From Flavobacteriales bacterium (GTDB taxonomy: Bacteria; Bacteroidota; Bacteroidia; UBA10329), in the NCBI GenBank assembly GCA_020635495.1, contig JACJZQ010000004.1, positions 62,001-126,000 on the forward strand: a stretch of 64,000 nucleotides of DNA, read 5' to 3'. The notes beneath the pieces were generated by a model that ran no database searches, had not been told where the DNA came from, and saw only the letters and a program-made list of their open reading frames with translations. Below, in pieces: positions 45,325-54,718 of this stretch (within the stretch, counting starts at the first letter, position 1; each line of letters starts with the position of its first letter). The position numbers and the translations under genes were made by a program.

Positions 45325-45336
45325 AGAAACGAAGTC

Positions 45337-45528
45337 ATGTTAAAATTCATCAAACATCACATGGAGACCATTGCGGGAGTGGACATCTACCCGATCATCT
45401 CCTTCATCATCTTCTTCACATTCTTTCTGGTGGTTACGGCTTATGTGATCAAGCAGAGCAAAGCCTACTTCGATGAGGTGAGTCTGTTGCCACTGGAAGA
45501 CAACCAAGGATCAACCAATAAAAACTGA
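45337..45528 (+). CDS. ccoQ: CcoQ-like small subunit
   Basis: A 63-residue single-span protein between ccoNO and ccoP: MLKFIKHHMETIAGVDIYPIISFIIFFTFFLVVTAYVIKQSKAYFDEVSLLPL. Position, length and the one helix fit CcoQ, which stabilises the oxidase; sequence conservation in this family is low. Confidence 0.85.
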   Translation: MLKFIKHHMETIAGVDIYPIISFIIFFTFFLVVTAYVIKQSKAYFDEVSLLPLEDNQGSTNKN

Positions 45529-45531
45529 GAA

Positions 45532-46728
45532 ATGAAAACGTATTGGTTCACAAACAAATACAGAATGCTCACGGCAGCCGTTGCATGCTCGCTTTTGGCG
45601 ACCTCGGCCAGTGCACAGGAATCAAAAGTTCCAGTTCCGTGGGAGAATATCGTTTCGGCCGATGATACGGCCGTGTTCTGGGTGCTGGCCTCGTTTGCCG
45701 TGCTGATGCTCATCCTGATCTGGGTTGTGGCATCCGTCACCAAAGGGCTTATTTCAGACAAAGAACTTTGGAAAGGTAAATGGGAACGGGCAGCCAAGTC
45801 GGTTGCAGTGGTTGTCGGAACTGGTCTGATGTTCAGTTCAACTGGAGCGTTTGCGCAAACGGCTGAAACCAGTGCGCCTCTGTTCCCGATGTCTGACGGA
45901 CTGTTCTGGATCATGGTGATTGCCGACCTCTTCCTTTTGGTGGTTCTGTTGGCAACGCTCTATAATTTGAGCAGCCTGATCAAATCGCTGAGAACTGCTC
46001 CTGAAGAAGAAGCAGTTGAGGAGCAATCTGTTGCCGAAAGTCTTTGGACAGGAAGCCTGTCTGCGGCTGTTCCGTTGGAGCAAGAAGGCGACATCCTGAT
46101 GGATCATGAGTATGACGGTATCCGCGAGTTGGACAACAAGCTTCCGCCTTGGTGGCTATATATGTTCTACTTCACCATCGTTTTCGGTGTGGTCTATATT
46201 GGTTATTATCAATTCTCAAACGGACATTCTCAGTTGGATGAATACAAAGCGGAAATGGCTTTGGCAGAAGAGCAGAAGGCTGCTTTCTTGGCAAGCTCTG
46301 CCAATAATGTGGACGAAAGCACCGTGGAACTCCTCACCGATGCGACTTCGATCGCTAACGGAAAGGACAAGTTCCAAACGCTTTGCATCGCCTGTCACGC
46401 TGCCACAGGAGGAAGTACACAGAATCCACTTGGAGTAGGTCCTAACCTGACCGACCAATACTGGTTGCATGGAGGTGGAATCCAAAATGTGTTCAAGACC
46501 ATCAAGTATGGTGTTCCTGCCAAAGGGATGATCTCTTGGGAAGCACAGCTTACACCAAGACAGATTCAAGAAGTGGCCTCGTATGTTCTTTCTCTTCAGG
46601 GAACCAATCCTGAGAATGCGAAGGAACCACAAGGCGAGATCTGGACTGAGGATGCTGCACCTGCGGCTGCCCCAGCAGATTCAACAAGCACAGAAGAAGC
46701 TCCTGCTGCATCAGGCCGAAACGGCTGA
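45532..46728 (+). CDS. ccoP: cbb3 oxidase subunit III (CcoP), single haem c
   Basis: The C-terminal cytochrome c domain binds one haem (C285, C288, H289 in CIACHAATGG) and the conserved LPPWWLYMFYFTIVFGVVYIGYYQ membrane anchor lies near residues 200-224. Classic CcoP has two haem c domains; only one is seen. The N-terminal half holds two similar units of signal-like helix, polar loop and membrane helix (about residues 10-80 and 87-152), which looks like an internal duplication. A proline/alanine-rich tail ends it. Confidence 0.93.
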   Translation: MKTYWFTNKYRMLTAAVACSLLATSASAQESKVPVPWENIVSADDTAVFWVLASFAVLMLILIWVVASVTKGLISDKELWKGKWERAAKSVAVVVGTGLMFSSTGAFAQTAETSAPLFPMSDGLFWIMVIADLFLLVVLLATLYNLSSLIKSLRTAPEEEAVEEQSVAESLWTGSLSAAVPLEQEGDILMDHEYDGIRELDNKLPPWWLYMFYFTIVFGVVYIGYYQFSNGHSQLDEYKAEMALAEEQKAAFLASSANNVDESTVELLTDATSIANGKDKFQTLCIACHAATGGSTQNPLGVGPNLTDQYWLHGGGIQNVFKTIKYGVPAKGMISWEAQLTPRQIQEVASYVLSLQGTNPENAKEPQGEIWTEDAAPAAAPADSTSTEEAPAASGRNG

Positions 46729-46800
46729 TGCAGGGGAGTGAGTTCCGTCACACTGAGGCAGAATATGTAGAATATTTTGTCTGACCCAAAGGAATAAGAA

Positions 46801-48224
46801 ATGGAGACGAAAGACGAGCAAGGGTCATTTAGAGATCACCTCTCAACACTCGATGAGAGCGGAAACAGGAAGTGGATCATCCTAAAAAACCATCAGGCCG
46901 ATATTACAACTATCGGAAGTGGTTGAGTTACTTTCTGCTTGCGGTGCTGTTCGGAGCACCATTCATCAAGATCGGTGGAGAACCGCTTTTGATGGTGAAT
47001 GTGCTCCAAAGGAAGTTCGTCATCTTCGGACAGGTCTTCTGGCCACAGGATTTCTACATCTTCGGTCTTGCCATGATCGTTTCGGTACTGTTCATCGTGC
47101 TGTTCACAGTGGCATTCGGGCGTATTTTCTGTGGTTGGTTCTGTCCGCAGACCATCTTCATGGAAATGCTTTTCCGAAGGATCGAGTATTGGATCGAGGG
47201 CGATTGGAAACACCAGCAGCGTTTAGATGCCATGCCTTGGAATGCGGAGAAGATCCGTAAGAAAGGCCTGAAGCATTTCTTATTCCTGTTCGTTTCGTTC
47301 CTGATCTCCAACACATTTTTGGCGTACATCATCGGTAGCGATGAGTTGATCAGCATCATCACCGATCCGCCATCAGAGCATATCGTTGGGCTGATTCTGA
47401 TAATTGTTTTCACACTCGTTTTCTATGGCGTGTTTGCCAGAATGCGCGAACAGGTTTGTACCAACATCTGTCCCTACGGAAGGTTGCAAGGCGTAATGCT
47501 CGATCGAAATTCCATGATCGTGGCTTACGACCACAAACGTGGTGAGTCTACTGCGGGAAGAAGCAAATGGCGAAAAGGCGAAGATCGCGCTGCCGAAGGA
47601 AAAGGAGATTGTATCGATTGCAATCAATGTGTGGACGTATGTCCGACAGGAATCGACATCAGAAACGGTACGCAGCTGGAATGCATCAACTGCACAGCCT
47701 GCATGGATGCGTGCGATACCGTGATGGAAAAAGTCGGTTTCGAGAAAGCTCTGGTCGGTTACAAGAGCGAGGAGACGCATCTCTACTGGAACACCATTCC
47801 AATTCACCCTTCGACTGAAAGCATACACGGTCGTGTTGAGTATTCTGATGGTCGTGATGGTAGGCCTGATCGTCACTCGTTCTGACATCGGTGCAACGGT
47901 TCTCCGCACACCTGGAATGCTGTATCAGGAAGGTGAAAACAACACGATTACCAACCTCTACAACTTCAAAGTAATCAACAAAACGGGCGAGGACATACCA
48001 CTGGAACTTCGGGTTGAGAACGGTTTTGGAACCGTGAAATTGGTTGGAGACGCAGTTACGCTCAAAGCACAGGGAACAACCGAAGGTGTCATGTTCGTGG
48101 AGGTTCGAAGGATCAGGTAAAGGACAGAAAATCAAAAGTTGTAATAGGTATTTACAGTGGCGACAAACTGCTGAAGAAGGTGAAAACCAACTTCATCGGA
48201 CCAGCGCCAGGTTTAACACGATAA
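46801..48224 (+). pseudogene. ccoG: cbb3 accessory protein CcoG (frameshifted)
   Basis: CcoG is a polyferredoxin copper reductase for oxidase assembly. Translation is readable in three frames: METKDEQGSFRDHLSTLDESG from ATG 46801, a shift near 46878, the main part with FCGWFCPQTIF and ferredoxin motifs CIDCNQCVDVCPTG and CINCTACMDAC, a shift near 47776, then FTLRLKAYTVVLSILM and TRSDIGATVLRTPGMLYQ, and a shift near 48104 to the true end GDKLLKKVKTNFIGPAPGLTR. A plain reading gives only 46872-47885 and 47833-48120. The start at 46801 has a good ribosome-binding site (AAAGGAATAAGAA). Confidence 0.85.
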
Positions 48225-48228
48225 CATT

Positions 48229-48656
48229 ATGGGTTGGGGAACACGCATCACATTATTCTATGGCTCGTTCGTAGCCTTCATGCTCTTTATGGTGGTCATG
48301 GCCGTTCAGCAGGATTTCGACCTCGTAGCGGACAATTACTATGAGCAGGAGATTGCCTATCAGGATCGCATCGACCAAATGAACAACGCCAACAGTGACT
48401 ATCAAAAGTGATCATTTCTGAAGTTGGCGAGGAATATCAGCTTGCTTTTTCTGAAAAAGGCTGAGGACGTGAAAGTTCATTTTCTTCCGTCCTTCAGATG
48501 AGAAGAAGGATGTGTTGCTGGAAGAAGCAAAAGTTGAATCAGTTCTTGCGGTTCCTTCCAGATCAACTCATTGCTGGAAAATACTTTTGGTGAAAGTGGG
48601 TGGAAAGCCAACGGTAAAACCTATTTCAAGAAAAGGATGACCTATTCGTGAACTGA
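48229..48656 (+). pseudogene. ccoH: CcoH/FixH-like protein (multiply frameshifted)
   Basis: The first 60 codons (MGWGTRITLFYGSFVAFMLFMVVMAVQQDFDLV) are a normal FixH start with its single membrane helix. After the stop at 48411 the protein continues in other frames: VIISEVGEEYQLAF, then AEDVKVHF, then RPSDEKKDVLLEEAKVESVLAVPS, DQLIAGKYFW, WKANGKTYFK and DLFVN before TGA at 48654-48656. Six one-base shifts (about 48405, 48457, 48484, 48560, 48591, 48634) rebuild a family-typical protein of about 142 residues. Confidence 0.8.
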
Positions 48657-49366
48657 TGTTTCTGACCGCCTTTGCCATAGGAGCCTTAGGCAGTTTCACT
48701 GCATAGGCATGTGTGGACCAATTGCGCTTTCAGTGCCGATGGCGGCAAACATGGTTTGGCTGGAATCATCCGAGGATTGAGCCTACAACCTTGGGCGCGT
48801 GAGCACCTACGCTTTACTGGGTCTCATTGTCGGTTTTCTGGGTCAACAACTCTCCTTCGGAAACTTTCAGCAAGGTTTTTCCATTGCGGTTGGTGTACTG
48901 ATACTGGCATTTCTCATTCTTCCAAAAGCCATCACCAAAAAAGGTTGATCCCACTTCCAAATTCGCGCAACTGTTTATCAGAAACTGAAAGGAACATTTC
49001 AAGGAGTTTTCAAGAGTAAAAGTCCTGTTGGTCCATTGGTTCTGGGGTTTGGTGAACGGATTGCTGCCCTGCGGTTTGGTTTATGTTGGTTTGGCAGGCG
49101 CATTGGCCATGGCGACCCAATATCAAGTGCAGTTTTATGGCCGCTTTCGGTCTTGGGAACCGTTGCCAATGATGATAACAGTCATTCTTGCGGGTGACCT
49201 CATCTCGGTTCAGTGGCGCGCAAAAGTCCGAAAATTGCTTCCTGTAATGTTTGCCATCATGGGAGCACTTTTCATCCTACGCGGAATGAATCTGGGAATA
49301 CCCTACGTGAGCCCGAAGATGGAAATGACCCCAACAGGTCAGACAACTGAATGCCATGCGCCATGA
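48656..49366 (+). pseudogene. Sulfite exporter TauE/SafE-like membrane protein (multiply frameshifted)
   Basis: ATG overlaps the ccoH stop. In changing frames one can read MFLTAFAIGALGSF, HCIGMCGPIALSVPMAAN, GLAGIIRGLS, YNLGRVSTYALLGLIVGFLG, VDPTSKFAQLF, LKGTFQGVFKSKSPVGPLVLGF, VNGLLPCGLVYVGLAGALAM, GDPISSAVLWPLSVLGT and PMMITVILAGDL to the end. This is the SafE-type protein often found beside ccoH, with HCIGMCGP and NGLLPCGLVY motifs. About eight shifts (near 48695, 48751, 48783, 48943, 48983, 49051, 49111, 49164) are needed. Confidence 0.8.
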
Positions 49367-50718
49367 ATACGGACCTCATTAGAAAGTACAACATCCCAAG
49401 TCCGCGGTACACCAGTTACCCAACCGTACCCCATTGGAATACATCGGAATTCAATAGAGAAGAGCACTTGAAGCGACTCAAAGCGAGCTACGCAAAAGAT
49501 AAGGAAGAGGGACTTTCGCTCTACATTCATTTGCCGTATTGCGAAAGTCTTTGCACGTATTGTGGCTGCAACAAACGCATTACGGTCAATCATTCGGTGG
49601 AAATTCCATACATCAACGCGGTGCTGAAAGAGTGGCGCATGTATGTTGATCTACTTGGCGAAAAACCTCGTTTGGCCGAAGTGCATTTGGGTGGCGGAAC
49701 GCCCACATTTTTCTCAGCTGCCAATTTGGGAATGATGATGGATGGCATTTTGGAGCTGGCAGAAACGACCGAAAAGTCTGAGTTCAGTTTTGAGGCGCAT
49801 CCGCACAATACAACTGAGGAGCATTTGCGGGAGTTACGCAAGCGCGGATTCACGCGTATCAGTCTCGGTATTCAGGATTTTGACCCCGTGGTGCAGCAGA
49901 CCATTAACCGTAGGCAAACATTTGCTCAGGTTAGGAAAGTTACCGAAGATGCGCGGAGGTTAGGTTATAAATCGGTGAATTACGACCTGATCTACGGTCT
50001 TCCGAAGCAGACATTACACGGTTTGACGGACACTTTTGAGAAGGTTTCCGTGTTGCAACCAGACCGAATTGCTTTTTATAGCTACGCGCACGTTCCATGG
50101 AAAAGCCCTTCGCAACGCGGATATGACGAGAACGATCTTCCAAAAGAATTGGAGAAGATTGCGTTGTATGATGCTGGTCGCGAAAAGCTGTTGGCAAGCG
50201 GGTATGTGGAGGTTGGAATGGACCACTTCGCGAAGCCGGATGATGGATTGGCCATTGCTTCGCAGAAAGGAACCATTCACCGAAATTTCATGGGCTACAC
50301 CACCAACCACAATAACACATTGATCGGTTTGGGAGTATCGTCCATTGGTGATGCTTGGAGTTCGTTGGCGCAGAACCCAATTGCTGTAGAAGCGTACTTG
50401 GAAAGAGTTGAAGCAGGGGAGATTCCATTGGTGAAAGGCCATTTACACACAGAACGCGACCTTGTTATTCGTAGGGCAATCCTTGATCTGATGTGCGGTT
50501 TCCATTGCGAGCTCGATATGCTGAAAGATCGCAAGGAACGCGAAACCGTGATCGCTCGGCTTTCTGAACACTTGGCTGACGATTTGCTTACCGTAACCGA
50601 GGATGGGATTGAGGTAAAACCTCAAGGTCGTGCCTTTATCCGCACCATTGCCATGGCTTTGGATGATTTCGTTTGGAACGGAACTTCTGCCGAGCAGATG
50701 TTCAGCAGGAGTGTTTAA
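49363..50718 (+). CDS. hemN: Oxygen-independent coproporphyrinogen III oxidase
   Basis: HemN is a radical SAM enzyme that makes protoporphyrinogen IX without oxygen, supplying haem for the cbb3 oxidase at low oxygen. Cluster cysteines are C60, C64 and C67 in YCESLCTYCGCNKRIT; VHLGGGTPTFF and FEAHPHNT follow. ATG 49363 overlaps the previous stop (ATGA); the frame also holds an ATG at 49351. Its position after the cco genes suggests shared control by oxygen. Confidence 0.95.
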   Translation: MNTDLIRKYNIPSPRYTSYPTVPHWNTSEFNREEHLKRLKASYAKDKEEGLSLYIHLPYCESLCTYCGCNKRITVNHSVEIPYINAVLKEWRMYVDLLGEKPRLAEVHLGGGTPTFFSAANLGMMMDGILELAETTEKSEFSFEAHPHNTTEEHLRELRKRGFTRISLGIQDFDPVVQQTINRRQTFAQVRKVTEDARRLGYKSVNYDLIYGLPKQTLHGLTDTFEKVSVLQPDRIAFYSYAHVPWKSPSQRGYDENDLPKELEKIALYDAGREKLLASGYVEVGMDHFAKPDDGLAIASQKGTIHRNFMGYTTNHNNTLIGLGVSSIGDAWSSLAQNPIAVEAYLERVEAGEIPLVKGHLHTERDLVIRRAILDLMCGFHCELDMLKDRKERETVIARLSEHLADDLLTVTEDGIEVKPQGRAFIRTIAMALDDFVWNGTSAEQMFSRSV

Positions 50719-53399
50719 GCCACCCACTTCTTTATCATTCTTTCAATGTCGTTAGAAACGACCGGCTTCATAAGCAGGTCGTCCATATCTGATTCAAGAT
50801 TGCCATCCCCGTCTCTCTGAATAACGTTTCCGCTTAACCCGATTACCGGGGGAACTTTTTTGAAATGGCTTTTGATGGCGGTAGTAGCTCGCAGACCGTC
50901 CAACACAGGCATTTGAATATCCATAAAGATCACATCGTAGCTGTCTTCCGAAAAGCTGTCAACCGCCTGTTGGCCATTGGATAGAACGTTAACGATGCAG
51001 CCCATTTTCTGGAGCATTATTTTAAATGCCTGCTGGTTAATAAGGTTGTCTTCTACTAGAAGAACACGAACACCTTTGAGCCCATCTGCAGTTTTTTTGC
51101 TCTTTGCAACAGATGATCCGGCTGATTTAGGTTTAAGCGCCTCTTGGTCTTCAATCGGTATGGAAAACCAGAATGTACTGCCTTTTTTAACCTCACTTTC
51201 TAATCCGATTTCCCCGCCAAGTAACGAGACCAATTTTTTACAGATGGATAAGCCGAGGCCTGTCCCCTCAAGGTTTTGAGCTGTGGTATGATCAAGTTGA
51301 GAGAAATCCTGAAACAGTTTGGCCTGATCCTTCTTTGGAATACCAGGGCCCGTATCCGTTACAGCAAACAACAGCTTGTCGTTTTCCTTTCCTACAGTCA
51401 CAGTTACCGACCCCTTAACGGTGAACTTGATAGCGTTTCTTACCAGATTGGAAAGAACCTGTGTTACCCTTCTTCTATCCGTGTTCAATACATAATTCTC
51501 ACTTGGGCTTTCCCAATCGAGATTAAGACCTTTGGAAATGGCCTCAGGTTCAAATCGTTCATCAACCAGTTCTATCAGTTCTTCAACCTTGAAGAGTTCT
51601 CGCTTCAGAGTTACTTTCCCAGCTTCCAGTTCCGATAGGTTGAGCACGTCATTCACTATAGACCTGAGGTCTTTACTTGCACCTAGTATGTTCTGAACCT
51701 TCGAACGTTGCTCGTCATTGAGCTTAGAATCCAAAAGAAGCTCGGAAAGTCCCATGATTCCGTTTAGTGGAGTTCTTATCTCATGACTCATACTTGCCAA
51801 GAAATCTGAGCGGAACTTCAACGAATTCTCTGCCACTTGTTTCTGCTGTAGAAGTTCTTGGGTCTTCTTCTGTTCAGAGATGTCAATCACAGTGCCGAGA
51901 TAACCTCGGTATTCTCCAAGATGATTAAATAGTGGTTGAGCTTGCTCGAGAACATGAACAGTAGTGCCCTTCGATTTCTGATAACGGTATTCGAGTGTAA
52001 ATGCCGCTTTTCGTTCTTCTACTTCTCGCCAAACGGTTTTAACTTTTCTAACATCGTTCTTATGGATGTTCTGTGTCCAAGAACCATCAAGAATGGAAAC
52101 CATGCTTCTACCAAGTATCAGTTGCAGGCTCTCATTGATGTAGGTTGTGTTTCCGTTCGCATCAACCTGATAAATTCCCACAGGTAGCAGTGAGGCGAGT
52201 TTCCTGAATTTGGATTCGTTCTCCTTCAGCGCCTTTTCGGCCAGTTTTCTTTCTGTAATGTCAATGGACCAAAGCGTGATCCTATCTATCTCTCCCTTTG
52301 CGTTGAATACTGGGTTTATGTGGCGGTCAAACCAATATTCTTTTCCGTTGTAAGAAAAGTGTTTTTCTACCTGAACTTTCCTGCCTGAAAACGCCCGTTC
52401 AGTTTCAATTCTGAATTGTACCAAGTTCTCTTTGGTAGTGATCTCCATGACATTCAAGCCTTCTTTCAGGTCTACACCGAACTGCTCTTTGACAAGCTCA
52501 AAAGCAGCCTGATTGAAAGCAAGGATATTCAGCTCTTTGTCTAGTAGATAGAAGGTCTGAGAACTGGAATTGAACACCGATTTCAGATTCTGCTCTGATG
52601 TTCTCAGTCTTCGCTCAGCCTCAATTTTGTCTGTAATGTCATAAATCCAAATTGAAACCAGATGTTGTTTTCCCAGCCGGTCTTTTACAGGTGTAAATCG
52701 AACTTCAATTGTTCGGGTAGAAGCCGGTTGTTCAAATTCCATGGATACCGAACCACCACTTCTTGCCACCTTAAGGCCGCTGTAAAACTCATCTTTCCAG
52801 TACGGATGAATGCACTCTATGATATTCGACCCGAATGGATCCGACTGTTCCGTATCCGTGGCTATTAATACTGGCGCCAACAGATTGCAACTGATGATTC
52901 TATCTGAATCATCAATAAGAATGAATCCTTGAGAGTTGTTGTGGTCAATGGCCTGAATTACCAATGCTTGTTCCTTTTCTTCCTGCTCGGCTTTCTTGAT
53001 GTCAGAAATATTCTTGTAGGAATAGATGACCCCAACGGGTTGACCATTTTCGTTGTGCATCGGGCTAAAGCGGCCATCGATCCATAACTCGCCACCTTGC
53101 GAAGATGGTTTTGGAATGCGTTGTTGTACACTGATGGTGCGCCCTCCCAGTGCTGCATTGAAATTTCGGATGAACCGTTTGTTGCTGTCTCTTTCTACAA
53201 AGTCCCAGTAGGAGCTGCCGGTCTTCATCTCCTCGTTGAAATACGCGTACATTTCGCTGGATGCCTTTGAGTTGAACCAAAGAATACGGAACTCAGAATC
53301 CAAGATGATAATGCTTCTGTCCGAGTGCTCCAGAAGCGATTTCATCTGAGCACTTGGCGCTAGCGATTTGAATTTTCTTATCTCAGTTCTGGTTCCCAT
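50715..53399 (-). CDS. Hybrid sensor histidine kinase, four PAS domains and REC
   Basis: Four PAS/PAC units cover about residues 15-140, 145-270, 275-395 and 400-520, then HisKA with H539 in ASMSHEIRTPLNGIMGLSELL, an HATPase domain with RNAIKFT and GTGLGLSICKKLVSLLGG, and a C-terminal receiver with D827 in VIFMDIQMPVLDG. There is no membrane helix, so it senses a cytosolic signal. Its 3' end overlaps hemN by four bases tail to tail. The output partner is not evident in the window. Confidence 0.93.
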   Translation of the reverse strand: MGTRTEIRKFKSLAPSAQMKSLLEHSDRSIIILDSEFRILWFNSKASSEMYAYFNEEMKTGSSYWDFVERDSNKRFIRNFNAALGGRTISVQQRIPKPSSQGGELWIDGRFSPMHNENGQPVGVIYSYKNISDIKKAEQEEKEQALVIQAIDHNNSQGFILIDDSDRIISCNLLAPVLIATDTEQSDPFGSNIIECIHPYWKDEFYSGLKVARSGGSVSMEFEQPASTRTIEVRFTPVKDRLGKQHLVSIWIYDITDKIEAERRLRTSEQNLKSVFNSSSQTFYLLDKELNILAFNQAAFELVKEQFGVDLKEGLNVMEITTKENLVQFRIETERAFSGRKVQVEKHFSYNGKEYWFDRHINPVFNAKGEIDRITLWSIDITERKLAEKALKENESKFRKLASLLPVGIYQVDANGNTTYINESLQLILGRSMVSILDGSWTQNIHKNDVRKVKTVWREVEERKAAFTLEYRYQKSKGTTVHVLEQAQPLFNHLGEYRGYLGTVIDISEQKKTQELLQQKQVAENSLKFRSDFLASMSHEIRTPLNGIMGLSELLLDSKLNDEQRSKVQNILGASKDLRSIVNDVLNLSELEAGKVTLKRELFKVEELIELVDERFEPEAISKGLNLDWESPSENYVLNTDRRRVTQVLSNLVRNAIKFTVKGSVTVTVGKENDKLLFAVTDTGPGIPKKDQAKLFQDFSQLDHTTAQNLEGTGLGLSICKKLVSLLGGEIGLESEVKKGSTFWFSIPIEDQEALKPKSAGSSVAKSKKTADGLKGVRVLLVEDNLINQQAFKIMLQKMGCIVNVLSNGQQAVDSFSEDSYDVIFMDIQMPVLDGLRATTAIKSHFKKVPPVIGLSGNVIQRDGDGNLESDMDDLLMKPVVSNDIERMIKKWVA

Positions 53400-53483
53400 T
53401 GGCTCTGCCTCGCGCGTACACGGTGTACCATACGGCAGAACCGGTCTAAAAGTTTAAGAATTCGACCAATGATGGAATACCGC

Positions 53484-54650
53484 TTACGAAGCCTTTCTAC
53501 GGGCCTTTTCTTTCATAATGAGTGAAAGTTCACGACCTGTTTGGCCAGCAACGGACGTGTTCTCCTCGGCCCTTCTGATGAGGTATGGCATAACGTCAAC
53601 AATGGGGCCATATGGCACGTATTTTACCACGTTGTAGCCAGATGCTGCCAAGTTGAAACTGATGTTATCGCTCATGCCATAAAGCTGAGAAAACACAATG
53701 CGGTTATCACCACTTTCAAGGCTTTTTTCTCCCATTAGTTTAACCAGATTTTGTGCACTCTCTTCGTTATGCGTTCCGGCAATGAGATAGATATTAGGGT
53801 GGTTGTCAACACAGAATTTCAGAGCTGCATTGTAGTCTCTGTCAGTTTCTGATTTTGTATCGTTAATTGGCGATGGGTAACCCTGGTCTTTTGCACGCTG
53901 GCGTTCCTTTTCCATGTAAGCTCCTCGCACCAATTTCACGCCCAATTTGTAGCCTTCGTTTTGCGCTTTCGCGAAGCTGGTTTTCAGAAAATCGAGTCTG
54001 TCTTTTCGGTAAAGCTGAATGGTATTGTAAACGATGGCCTTTTCCCGGTTGTGAAGTTTCATTTGCTCTTCAACCAACTCATCAATGGCATCTTGAAACC
54101 ATGTTTCCTCGGCATCCACAAAAATGGGAACGTCATTTTTTCTAGCTGTCTCACAAATGGTTGCCATTCTGAATCTGGCCGCTTCCCAATCCTTTTGTTC
54201 CGCATCCGAAAATTTAGCCCCAGCATTCTTCTTTGCAAGCAACCTGTTTGGGAAAATGGCAGTTGGTTTAAAGACTGAGAAGGGAATGCGCTTGTCTGCT
54301 TTTCCAGCGTTATTGGCTGCAATTATCTCCTTTGCAGAATGGTCAAGTTCTGTATTGGTTTCCTTTCCTTCTGATGAGTAGTCGAGAAGGGAAAACACGT
54401 TGTGACGGTGGAGTCGGCCAATGGTCTCATCGCATTGTGAAATTGTTTCCCCACCACAAAAATGATCGAACACCGTGTTGCGTATCAATCCCTTGATCGG
54501 TAGTCGCAAACCAAGGGCAATATTCAACGCACGTTTTCCAAAGCTTACAAGGGTAGGGCTTCCAACCAATTTGAATAGCAGATAAGCTCTCTCGAGCTCC
54601 TTGTCGCTTTTGTCTGCAAAGGCTATTTCCGTATTCTCAAAAGATACCAT
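53484..54650 (-). CDS. Proline dehydrogenase
   Basis: The 388-residue stand-alone PRODH oxidises proline to pyrroline-5-carboxylate with FAD. Landmarks are FVDAEETWFQDAIDEL (about 165-180), YRKDRLDFL, KLVRGAYMEKER near 245 and the C-terminal YVPYGPIVDVMPYLIRRAEEN. No P5C dehydrogenase domain is attached. Confidence 0.94.
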   Translation of the reverse strand: MVSFENTEIAFADKSDKELERAYLLFKLVGSPTLVSFGKRALNIALGLRLPIKGLIRNTVFDHFCGGETISQCDETIGRLHRHNVFSLLDYSSEGKETNTELDHSAKEIIAANNAGKADKRIPFSVFKPTAIFPNRLLAKKNAGAKFSDAEQKDWEAARFRMATICETARKNDVPIFVDAEETWFQDAIDELVEEQMKLHNREKAIVYNTIQLYRKDRLDFLKTSFAKAQNEGYKLGVKLVRGAYMEKERQRAKDQGYPSPINDTKSETDRDYNAALKFCVDNHPNIYLIAGTHNEESAQNLVKLMGEKSLESGDNRIVFSQLYGMSDNISFNLAASGYNVVKYVPYGPIVDVMPYLIRRAEENTSVAGQTGRELSLIMKEKARRKAS

Positions 54651-54718
54651 TCAATTGGCTGTAACGCGGCAAATATAGTAGGAGAATAAACTGGAATTGA
54701 ATGATTCTGGACAGCTTC

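Noticed and set aside
47833..48120. Plus-strand ORF of 95 codons as a separate small protein
   Set aside because: It is the in-frame C-terminal part of CcoG displaced by a one-base shift near 47776.
48711..49019. Plus-strand ORF of 102 codons as an independent gene
   Set aside because: It is a mixture of frames of the frameshifted SafE-like gene; only a few segments match that protein.
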